The notes under the pieces were generated by a model. That model searched no databases. It saw nothing but the letters and a program-made list of their open reading frames with translations, and was not told the origin of the DNA. This document shows positions 12,001 to 24,000 of a DNA stretch of 64,000 nt, piece after piece. Numbering within the stretch: position 1 is the first letter of the stretch; each line of letters starts with the position of its first letter. The position numbers and the translations under genes are program-made. This DNA is from Leuctra nigra (lineage: Eukaryota > Arthropoda > Insecta > Plecoptera > Leuctridae): assembly GCA_934045905.1 (NCBI GenBank), contig OW203768.1, positions 31,959,060 through 32,023,059 of the forward strand, in the 5' to 3' direction.

Positions 12001-15000
12001 AGGACACGGCAATACGTTAGCAGTGAAGGGATACACACATCACAATCTTTAGGCAAATCAAGCCAAAGTATATTATAATTTGTGTTTTGCCACTGACTAA
12101 TGACTAATGAGATAGGTGGTTGAGATAAGTGTATCTATGGTCATTGTCACACGGAGTTGGCTGCCAGACTTGGCCCCTAATGTTGCAAATAACCGGTTTT
12201 TGTCCATCCCTCAGTCGCTGTGTGCGATCGCGCGGTCTTCCGAGACCTTCCCTCTCTCTCGGACAAGGGTATTCAAAATATCTTAGCGGACAATTCCATA
12301 TGACACGGACCACAGTAGAAGATGTAGAATGTGATGTAGAAGGCCTGGCCCGAAAGAGTTACGCACCTTTGCAATCATGTTATCAAGCTTTATCAATTGC
12401 AATTTAACTGTAAAGTCAACAAGAAGAGTTGCATTCAAGTATTCTCTTGCAATATGACTTGAGCCACCATTACAAATAAGATTGAATAAAGGCCAAATTA
12501 CTGGAATCACTGACATTTTTTACATTTTAAGATCTTCTCCTTCTAGTAATCTAGCATTATTAGCTTGTATAAAATAAAAGATAAACCCCCACCTGGAAGG
12601 AAATCCTGCGGCCGAGATGCGTATCGTCTCGAGTACGCCGCACGCGCGCAGCTGTTGCACCGCGCGCATCGGGTTGTACTCGAACGCGACCTTGTCGTCG
12701 TTGGGCTTGATGCAGCGCACGTAGTGCGGCGTCGTCGCATTCAGCGTCGACATCAAAGCGTTGAGCGAGTCGCCAAACTGCGAGCCGACGGTCTTCTTGT
12801 TGGCCTTGGAAGTGGTCGCGGCGGCGGGTTGTTTACTCGCCGAGATCTTCATCTTGGTGCCGGGGACTTTCAGCTTCGCGTCCGTTTCAAGCGTGAACAG
12901 CTTTTTGATTAGCTCGTTCTGGAGACAGAAATATGAGTCAAAATACTGGTACGTATTACCACTAACTATATCAAAGAACTGAAAGTTAAAATACAATACA
13001 AAACCCTTACAAGGGCAATATTGTTCCAGTCGTGCAAAATATCAATAACTCGGTTCATTTAAACTAAAGTGACAACATTTTTAAAAAACTTAATTTAAAT
13101 CGTGATCATGCAGCAAATTCTCCCACCAGCAGTTTTGAAAACATTCCAAAGATCACACATGGGAGTATGCAGAAAATGATGATACAATAATTTTATATTG
13201 GGGAGTTTTTTTAAAATTTTAGGGGATGTTTGGGGAAGGGAGGAAGTACTAAGTACCCATTGGGTTATTTCTCCAATGAATACCAAATTTGGTAGAGATC
13301 GGCCAAAGGGTGTAGGAGTATATGAAGAACATACAGACAGACATTCTACTAGTATATAGGATGAATCCACACAAAATGTCTCCATTTTTCAGGACATTTA
13401 TGCATCTTTATTTACAGATATTTAGCTGTCACATGTACCTACAGTATTTAGTGCATAAACACCCCAAACACACAGGTGTCAATTCTTTACACAATCAAAT
13501 CTCTTTGCACATTCCACGGCTATGTGTTGTCTTACCTTCCCGTTCCTGACCACGCCCACTTGGTCCTCGAGCACCGTGTCCCGGTTCTTCTCCAGGAAGC
13601 CAGTGCTCTGGTAGGTGACGTTGTCGGCAAAGTGGTGGATCACGAAGGCGATGGTGCCGAAGCGAGGCTTGGCGAAGTGTTTGTACGAGGCACAGTTCTT
13701 GTACAGCTTCTCGGTCCAGGACGCATCCGTTCCCTTCGGCATCTACACATTCAGCGAGAATTAAGAAAATAAACCTACGTTTACAGAAGAGTAAAAGAAT
13801 CAGAATTCCCTAATCTCATCCCACACAATGTAACATATTTATTTTAGTGGGTAGCGTTTAACGGCACACTGTTTTGTGACTCGACTAATAATGAAGAGTG
13901 AATGATGATGATGATGATCGGCAGATGATGATGATGAATAATAATAGTTTATCGTGGCTGAATCTTCTTTCCCAACCATAAAGCACCATGCAAGTCCAGA
14001 GCGTTCCTGCCAACATCTCCACATATGATATGGAAAGTCCTGTCGAACTCAAAATATAGCGATAAATAAATAGCGATAGAATATGGCATGAAGTGATATA
14101 AAACCTGTTTCGAGGAAATTGCCAAAACAAGTTTTAATCTGCTTAGCTACTGGTTAAAATAACAGCTCAACACAAGTTTTAACATATTAATGGAGTAGGT
14201 AAATAGAAGTAAATAGAAGGAGTCCAATCAGTTTATGTAAATGCCATTAAAAAGCTCTATGAAAATGCTGTGAGCTGCGTGAAGAGTGGAAATTCATATT
14301 CAGAAGAATTTAAGATCAACAAAGGAGTGAGACAAGGGTGTCCTTTATCACCAACCCTGTTCAAAATATATTTGAACTGTGTTTTAAAGAATTGGTCTAG
14401 AAAATGTAGTTCGATGGGTGTTTAAATTGGGGAAGAATACATACACTCTTTACTATTCGCAGACGATCAGGTGGTTCTTGCTGACGATGAACACGACGCA
14501 GAATACATGATGAGGAAGCTTATAGAAGAATACGATTCCTGGGGTTAAGAAGTGAATATGGAAAAGACTCAATGTATGGTCATTGGAAGAGAGGGTCAAG
14601 ACATGGTAACCGATAAAGGTATTATAAGGTTAACAACAGAGTACACATATCTAGGTGTGACATTGACGGCTGACGGAACGGATGAGAGGGATGTGCTGAA
14701 CAAGCTGGGCAGGGGAAGAGCGATCACCAGACAACTACACCCAGTGCTTTGGAACGATGTCATCTCAACCAAGACAAAATCACGCATTTACAACTCATTC
14801 GTCGAAAGCTGCGCTTCTTATGGATCGGAAATCTGGACCTTATCTTCCCGAATGGCACAAAGAGTCCGAGCAATGGAGATGGGGTACTGGAGAAGATGCT
14901 GCAAGGTTACGATACTCGACCATGTGAGGAACGACCGCATACGTGAAATGATGGGAGTGGAGACATCACTGACTGACTACATAGAGATGAAGCAACTCTT

Positions 15001-18000
15001 GTGGTATGGCCATCTGAAAAGGATGCCAGATGAAAGATTGCCAATGAGAGCATGGTCATGGGTACCATCAAGAAGAAGGAAGAGAGGAAGACCAAGAAGA
15101 AGGTGGGCAGAAGGGATCGACACTGCCATGAGAAGAAGAGGTCTACGCGATGGAGACTTCTTGGATAAAGATAAATGGCATTTAGGATGCAGAATACGGC
15201 CAGAGCTGTAAACAATCTGCTTTAATAATAATAATAATAATAATAATAAATAGATAACACAATAGATAGATGGAAGCAATATTATATGCCCCATCCATAA
15301 TTTGAAAAATGTTACTTGGGTGCTTTATGGTTGGTAAGATTAATAACAGGGAAGTTTCCCAGGACTGTCCTCTCGACCGAGGGAAACGACAAAAATCCTC
15401 GGTTTGGAAGAACAGACATGGGAATCGAGCCCAGAACCCTGCAGTGCAAGTCCATAGCGTTCCTGCCTGAGCCAACTTGCTCCATGTGATATGGAAAGTC
15501 GTGTCGAACTTACCCTGCACTCGTCATCGAGCAGGTCGAGGATCCCGAGCTTGGTCTCGATCAGGTCGATGCACGGCTGATTGTCGTAGAAGTCGATGAA
15601 TTTCCACTCGATCTCCTCCTTGAGATACTCCTCCTGTTCGAGCTTGAACACGTGCTGGTTGAACTGCTGCTGCAGCTTCTCGTTGGCGTAGTTGATGCAG
15701 AACTGCTCGAAGCTGTTGGTGTCGAACGTCTCGAACCCGTAGATGTCCAGTACGCCGATGAAGCGGTTCGACTTGCCGCCGGTCGTCTCCAGCGCTTGGT
15801 TCACGACCGAGACGATCCAGTCGAACAGCTGCGCGTAGATGTGCTTGGCGAGGGCGTCACGTGCGCAGATGGCCTGGAGGAAGCAACAGGTATCACTCGC
15901 AAGTCAGTAGAGAAGAGAGAGAGAGAGAGAGAGGGAAGCAGATTGCCTGGAGGAAACAAGACGTATCACTCACTCGCAGGTCAGGAGAGAGAGAGGAAAG
16001 AGGGAAAAAGATTGCCTAATTGACTTTAACTTCCTTTGTAGTGTAAGTAATACTGAAAGGTTTAGCCCAGTTTGTATTAAGGCTTTTCTGGAAGGATAAA
16101 AGCTGATGAGAGCCATGAAATTATCTTACACAACAGACCCAGTAAACTACATACAAAACTCCCCCAAAAAGGCCCCTTGCAAGAAATCCTTAAGTTTAGT
16201 AGATTTGAGATATTCGATGTTGAACATTTACATTTGAAGGTACACCAGAAATATGGAGGAACGCAAAGTTACATGGCCTGAAAAACCGACCTAGGGATTT
16301 TTTTTTCATTTCAAGTTAGTTCTCAAAATGTTCAAAATGTGAGTTGAGGCTTTTTTACACACATTGTGAAAAAAGACAGTGGTACACAGAGTATTTTACA
16401 GAGATAGTTTTTAGAATGTTTGTGCATTTGAAAAAGTAACATGCTATGAATAAGAATGAAGTACCTCGGTGGCCGTCATGGGCTTGAAGAACACCTCTCG
16501 CATGCTTACGATCTTGCGCTGGCAGAGCCAAGCCCTCATCTCCGCAGCATCCAGCTCCAGCAGCTCAGCGAACTGCTTCAGATGCTTGTCATTCGCCTGC
16601 AATCAAACACCACGTCAGTCACTCACAAGCAATGATAGGAGAGATTACATCATCAGAGAGAGCACATAGGCAGGAAATATTGCCATTTAACTCCTAATGC
16701 ATAATACTGAAATCACAAAAAACATTTGATTGTTTTAGCTTGTCGACATGTGGCACAGGTTGTGTTAGTGCGCTTAAGAAAGAGGTTAATACAAATGACA
16801 GTATCAATAGGTCGGCTCGCCTGTCACCACTTGTCAGTTCTTTTCAGCATTGTCTCCACCAAAATAGTAAAGCAGTTCAAAGCTGCAATGATATTGTGAA
16901 CTGTGTACCGTTCGGGTTGAAGATAGTGGTGAAAAGTGGAGGCAAACAGACCTAAGTCTATCTCACCCCCTTCTTAGAACACCCCATTCCCTTCTGATTG
17001 TGATTGAGATATGTGAAGGGCGGTCATATATTTTTTCCCGCCAAAAGCGATTTGGAGCGGTTTTCGAGCGAAATACAAAATTTAAATGACTATAATTAAC
17101 TAACGGTTATGAATATCGAAAAAGCAAGACCGAGGTGACATGTATTGAACCTTTATCTACATTTGCATTGCTTACTGTCATAACTTTGCTCCTATACTAT
17201 GTGGTCAGTATGTGTCGGGCACGAAAACACTATACGTAAATATACGGAGTGTTTTTGTGCCCGACACACACTGACCACATAGTAGGAGCAAAGTTATGAC
17301 AGTAAGCGATGAAAATGTAGATAAAGGTTCAATACATGTCACCTCGGTCTTGCTTTTTCGATATTCATAACCGTTTGTCAAATATAGTCATTTATATTTT
17401 GTATTTCGCTCAAAAACCGCTCCAAATCGCTTTTGGCGGGAAAAAATATATGACCGGCCTTAAGATACTTATTTTATCTTCATTGTGTATTGGTATTATT
17501 ATGTATTTGTATATTACGTTTAAAGACTCTATTAATTACAGAACTCAGTTCAATGTTATAAGAATCACTTTATTAGTTTATTGAGTACACATCTTAGATA
17601 CATCGTAGGCGGCCATTGCGAACTAACTTCCAGACCGTTTCACATCAGTGTTACCAACTGTTTTACAAACACACTAGATAAAGCAAGGTCAAATACATCA
17701 CACCTCCCTTACAAGCAATTGACTCTTGTTGAGAAACAAACAATCAACAAATCAATACCAATAATAGCTCTGATTTAGAAACATTAGCAATACACAAAAC
17801 AGCAAAATTATGTCATCTTAAAATCCTGAAACTTCCGAGGACTAACTACGGATCGCTTCGGTCGGGAAACTGGATCAGGAACGGAGCCTTCAATGGAACT
17901 ACGAGGACTACACGGCAACGGAACGGAGCCTTCTCCGGAACTACTATTAGGACTACTTGGCAACGGGCTCGGGATGTTACCTAAAACCTCGTCGTCTGGT

Positions 18001-21000
18001 TCCGACTGAATGACTGTTGGACTGAAAGACTTCCTCAAATCACTCCTATTCCTCCTATATTCCCGGTTGTTTTCGGAAGTAACGATGTATGATCTTGGAC
18101 TTGAATGCTCATTTTGAACTACTGCCTTCTTCCAGATTCCTTGACTTCTCATAAGTACATTATCTCCATCTTGAAGTGGGGGTAGCTCCTTCGATCCTCG
18201 ATCATAATACTTCTTCTGAATCGCTTGATTGTGTTCTAAACCTGCTTTAACAATCACATTGTTTTGTATTTTTGGTTTTAGAACATTAGTAGTGACTGGA
18301 ACTTTGCTCCTCAAAACTCGACTCATATTTAACTGTGCAGGCGATCTGTTTACAGTTTGAATTGGAGTGTTACGATATTGAAGAAGAGCATAGTAAATAT
18401 CCTGATTATCATCAAAAGACTTCTTCAATATGGCTTTAGCGGTCTGAACTGCTCTCTCTGCTAAACCATTTGACTTGGCATATGTAGGGCTTGATGTTTC
18501 AATGGTGAAATCCCATTCCCGGGCAAACTCGCGAAACTCTGTACTGATAAAGGGCATATTATCACTCATCACAAACTCTGGAATTCCAAATCTGGCAAAC
18601 ATGGATTTGAGTGTTAGTATAGTTTCTCTTGCTGTCTTGCCAACAGTCTTGATGACCTCAATCCAATGAGAGTACGAGTCTTTAATCACCAGGTAATTAG
18701 ATCCCTGAAACTCAAGATAATCTGTAGCGATCCTCTGAAACGCTCTTTGGGGTATTTCACGACAAATCATAGGTTCCTTAGCATTGGAGTTCTGATATTT
18801 CTCACAAACTCCACATCGCAGAATCATTTCTTCAATTTGCTGTGACATTCCTGGCCAATAAAGAATTCCTCTGGCAAAGTTCTTGCACCTGACTATACCA
18901 GTATGACCTTCATGCAAAGACACTAACATCTTCTTCCTCATTGACAATGGAACCAAAAGCTTGTCTTCGACAAACAACAAATCTTCAGAAACTGATAAGT
19001 CCTGTCTAAACTTCCAGTAAAAACGACATTCTTGTGGCACATCCTTGATATTATCTGGCCATCCTTGCTGATGATACTGTACAACCTTTGTAAGAACTGA
19101 ATCTTGAAGCGTAGCTTGTTGTAACTCTCGTTTCTTTTCTGGGCTAACTGCAAGATGCTTAGCCACTGAGTGTACAATGCATTCTAACTCTGGATCATCA
19201 TATACCTGATCCTTTAGGTAGGCTCTAGATAGAGTATCAGCCAAAAACATCTGTTTTCCTGGGACATAGCTGACCGTATAATCATACCGATAACATGCCA
19301 ACATCATCCTTTGTAACCGGCTTGGTACCTTTGCTATCTCTTTTTTCATTAGCACTTCTAGAGGTTTATGGTCTGAGTGAACCTGTACCTTATGTCCGTA
19401 CACGTATTGATGAAACTTCTGTAGCGAAAATACAATCGCTAAACATTCTTTCTCGATTTGGGCATAGTTTTTCTCTGCCGCTGTCAGTGATCGAGAAGCG
19501 TAAGCTATCGGATGTCCATCCTGAAGCAAAGCTGATCCTAAACCATCCTTGGATGCATCAGTCTGGATAGTCATGGGCTTACTACCATCAAAGAACTTCA
19601 GTACAGGGGTATTACACAACTGACTCTTTATGGCATCTATAGCTTGACGTTGGGGCTTCTCCCATACCCAATCAATGTCTGTTTTTAACAACTCTCTCAA
19701 TGGAGCTGTGGTTTCTGATAGTTTCGGAAGGAACGATCCTACATAGGTTATCATTCCAAGAAATCTACGTAACTCCTCCTTGTTCTTCGGTTCCTCCATT
19801 TGAACAATGGCTCGAATTCTCTCCGGGTCAGGCTTAAGGCCTGCCTTACTGATCTCATGACCCAAATACTTGATAGTTTCTACTCTAAACTCAAATTTCT
19901 CTGGGTTGAACTTGATATTGTTCTTCTGAGCGCGTTCCAGCACTTGTCCTACAGCTAAGTCATGCTCTGCTTCATTAGCTCCTGCAATGATCAAGTCATC
20001 ACACACTACCTGGACTCCTGGTATGTCTCCAAACACCGAAATTATCTTCTTCGAGAAGACCTCCGGACTTGATTTAATTCCAAACGGTAGCCTGTTAAAA
20101 CGATATCTACCGAATGGCGTGTGGAAGCAGCACAGGTCCGCGCTCGCTTCATCCAGCTGAATCTGCCAAAATCCATCTACCATGTCGAGTGTCGAGAACA
20201 CCTTCATCCCAGCCATCTGGACTGCAACATCTTCGGTCGTCGTGCTGACATGATGCTCCCTCTTGATAGCGACGTTAAGGTCGGTTGGATCTAGACAAAG
20301 ACGCAATTTACCGTTTTTCTTTTCTACCCCAACCAGACTGCTAACCCAGTCCGTGGGGTGGTCTACCTTGGACACTATCCCAGTCTTTTCCAGGTGACTA
20401 AGAGTTTCTTTCAACTTGGGTTGAAGGCCAAAGGGAACTTTGCGAGGTGCATGTATAACTGGTTTCACCGTTTCATCAAGGGTAATATGATGCAAACCTG
20501 GCAACCTACCTACACCTTTAAAAACATTTTTAAATTCCTCAAGAACTTCCTCTTTGGTCTGACTTACATGAACAGATTCTACTTTCTGTAACAAATTCAT
20601 AGCCAAACATCCTGAAAGACCTAGCAATGCATAAGAGTCTACAGCTGATACAACAAACTCAAGGGGTACCCTAGTCACATTGTTGCCTGAACATATTAGA
20701 TTCACTTTACCCAGAACCTTAACTTTATGTTGTCCATACGAGACTAACACCGTATTGCTGCTTTTCAGTGCATCAGGACACTCCAGTTGTTTGAACAATC
20801 GCTCAGGCAGAACATTTACCTCTGCCCCAGTATCAAGTTTGAACTTTACTGTTTTTCCACCTAATTTAATATTAGCAAACCATGCCCTGTCCTTGTCCCT
20901 CTCTACTGTACTCACGGACGCTCCATCAAGCAAAGTCACCAACGACAACACTCGTTCACCATCTTCGAATTCTTCACCACCCGAAGCTTCTTCTCGGACC

Positions 21001-24000
21001 TCCTTGACACGTCGCTGACCCTCGTCTTGTGTCTTCTTCTTAGGACAGAACATCTTGAAATGATTCAATCCTTTGCACGTGTAGCACTGCCGACCCCACG
21101 CAGGACAGTTTCCATATTCATGCCCTCGACCACAGTACTTGCAAGTTGCTGAAGAACTCGTAGACGGTATCACAGCACTCGGAGTCTGCTTAGCTGCACT
21201 CGGAGTCTGCTTCTGCGCTCGTCGAACCGCATTTACTTCATGTTCGGGTTGCATGGCTAGCATGTGACGCCTGCTAGTCTCCTCCGCCCGACAAATCTCA
21301 ATGGTCTTGTCTAATGTGATATTCGGATCCGTTCTCAGCAATTTAGCTCGTAACTTGTCATCTCTTATGCAATGAACAATGCGATCACGAACTAACCATT
21401 CATATTGTGCTCCGAATTCACAAGTTCGACCTCTTGTTTTCAATCGTATCAGAAAACTGTCAAAGGTCTCGCCCTCTTTTTGACGAATGTCAAAAAAATC
21501 ATACCTGTTCACTACCAGGTTCTTGATAGGTTCGCAAAAATCCTCGAACTTTTGAAGAATTACTGCATGCTTGGTCTTGTCTTCACCTGGGCCAAAGGTA
21601 AAATTGTCCATCACCTCTTGTCCCTCTTCCCCTAGCAAGTTCACCAGTATCGCAATTTTCCGCGCATCTGATTTCTCGTCTAGTCCTGTTGCTGCCATAT
21701 AGTTCACGTACGACTTTTTCCAACTTTTCCAATCAATTGACTGTTCATTCTTCATACGAAGAGTCGCCGGTTGATGAAAGCCGTCCATTTTCTATATACC
21801 GCGTCCGACCGCGTGCGTGCACTTCTTCTTATCAAGTTATTTACTGTTCCCGATGTTACTCACTGCGTTTTTTTCTGCTGACACCATATTATGTATTTGT
21901 ATATTACGTTTAAAGACTCTATTAATTACAGAACTCAGTTCAATGTTATAAGAATCACTTTATTAGTTTATTGAGTACACATCTTAGATACATCGTAGGC
22001 GGCCATTGCAAACTAACTTCCAGACCGTTTCACATCAGTGTTACCAACTGTTTTACAAACACACTAGATAAAGCAAGGTCAAATACATCACAGGTATTAC
22101 TATTTGGAAATTGACTGGCTATCAGGCACTTTTGTACGCTAAAATTGAAACCGTACTGCTCCCATTGGATGGCATTGGCAATAGAAGGGAAAGGAGGGTG
22201 CTAAAAGAGGTAGTCAACCCTATCCAACAAATGTTCAGTGAAATCAATAATTTCAGGCCTATTTTGGACTTGCTTGAACAATTGTCAACATTTAATGCAC
22301 AACATTTTCATCATTTGCAAATAATTTGGTACCTGCTTACACCTTCATGAGATATTTTATCCCTTTTTAGTTTTATTTTCTATTGAGAATGTCTACAGCT
22401 TTTACTTATTAATGTCAGAATCTTCTTCAGGGCAAAATTGAACAGTAATAAAAGTGAATAATTATAAAAGTAAAAATAATATCTGAAAACCTGTTAACTG
22501 GGTATTATAACTGGGTTTTGTTTACAGCTCAAGAGACCTGAGTACAGATCAGCAACTCATGAACATCATTGAATCTGCAGTGTACTTGAGCGGCACTCAC
22601 CGGCACTTCCGACGCCTCCGTGTCTGCATCCTTGTCGTCTGCCTTCTGCTCGATGGCGACGTTGCCGAGATGCAGGACTGCGGCGAGCACCTTGAGCACG
22701 TCCTGCTGCTCGCGCGCCGTGAAGCCCAGCAGCGAGAACGCCGCGCACGTCTCCTGGAACGTGGCGGAGTCGTCCACGCCGTCGATGGCCGCGCTCGCGC
22801 CTTGGTTCAGGTAGTGGAACTCGTCCTGGTGCACTGCGGCGCGGGCAGACAACATCGTTACACGCTGGGACAGGCGCGAGCAGGGCAGACAACATCGTTA
22901 CACGCTGGGACAGGCGCGAGCAGGGTGGGACAACATCGTTACAAGCTGGGACAGGCGCGAGCAGGGCAGACAACATCGTTACACGCTGGGACAGGCGCGA
23001 GCAGGGCAGACAACATTGTTACACGCTGGGACAGGCGCGAGCAGGGTGGGACAACTTAAGGTACCATCTAACTCTTGACATTTTTTTGCAATTTTGTGTT
23101 TAGAATGCCAAGATTTTTTCTGTATATTCCCTGTTACAAAATTAAAAGAATTGTGGAAAAAACTTAAAAAAAAATAAAAAATCCATTGTTGGGAATTTTT
23201 AACAATGGAAAAATTGGTGTTTATTCAAAACGTGATTCAGAAGTCATGGTTAGTCAGAGGCACCCAAATTTTTTTGTATGGAGGTAGGTAATAATAGGTT
23301 TATGGTCAATGATTTGGACTAGAATCAGTATTCTAAAAAAATAATTACTATCAAAGAATATTGAATATTTTTTTTTTTAAATATACACAATATAAATTAT
23401 TTTCAACACCTCATAAAAAATACCCTGTTAACTCCAATTTTATCATTCTAGTTCAAATCACAGAGCATGTTATAATCTACCCAAAGGAACAAAAATCAAG
23501 TTTATAGCTGCTATGCAAACAGAGATATCACATTTTGAAACTTCAAAAACGCTGGAAAATACAGTTCTGAGATACAAGCAGTCAAAGCTGTCAAATTGAT
23601 AGGGATGATCGTCTTACATGACTTTTGTATGTTCCATTTTTTTAAAAATAACTATTATAGATACATATAATTAAACTAAAAAAAGGAGATGAAAGAGAAA
23701 TATCACATCTATTTGAGTTTAAATAAAAATTGAAAAAAATGTATTTTACAAAATTTGCTGTTTTCAAGTGGTAGATGGTACCTTAAGAAGAGGAACTGCC
23801 AGATGAGTACACATGATCTGTATCTCCCAAAAATATGAAGTTTCATGATAAAAATTAATAAAAAATTCAATAGAAATCATGCAAAAGAATTATGAAATTG
23901 CCCTTTATTGTTGACTTACCTAGTTCAATAAACACACTTTTGTAAAAAAAAATCACTGTCCTTTCCAGGCAAGGTTTGAAAAATAATTACTGATGTTGAG

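Larger units (their letters stand above)
11474..13535. other. Non-coding parts of Myo5 introns 9-11
   Basis: 11622-11690 carries a dispersed motif (TCCCAAGAAATGGAGCC then GGATTCTATTCC) also found near 13365 (reverse), 28490 and 42525. 12160-12310 contains GGTCTTCCGAGACCTTCCCT on a tract that may be a LINE relic. 13240-13345 carries AGAGATCGGCCAAAGGGTG, then CATACAGACAGACATTC, a common diverged insect repeat. Exons 10 and 11 lie inside this span. Confidence 0.4.
17492..22097 (-). mobile_element. Full-length Ty3/gypsy LTR retrotransposon (Mag/K02A2.6-like) in Myo5 intron 6
   Basis: Complete element at 17497-22092 flanked by the 5-bp target duplication GGTAT (17492-17496 and 22093-22097). LTRs are 206 bp and differ at one position by my reading, so insertion was recent. 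A primer-binding site TGGTGTCAGCAG (minus, ending at 21886) abuts the 5' LTR, and a polypurine tract AAGGGAGG abuts the 3' LTR. One long gag-pol frame and no env. It lies in the same transcriptional sense as Myo5. Confidence 0.95.

Noticed and set aside
12104..12313. Possible third LINE fragment (frame with [16 protein letters not shown])
   Set aside because: Some resemblance to the basic C-terminus of RTE proteins, but too short and without the YGH..RM signature to call.
15899..15935. (GA)n tract as a promoter GAGA element
   Set aside because: It lies within an intronic local duplication next to a splice acceptor, with no start-site context.
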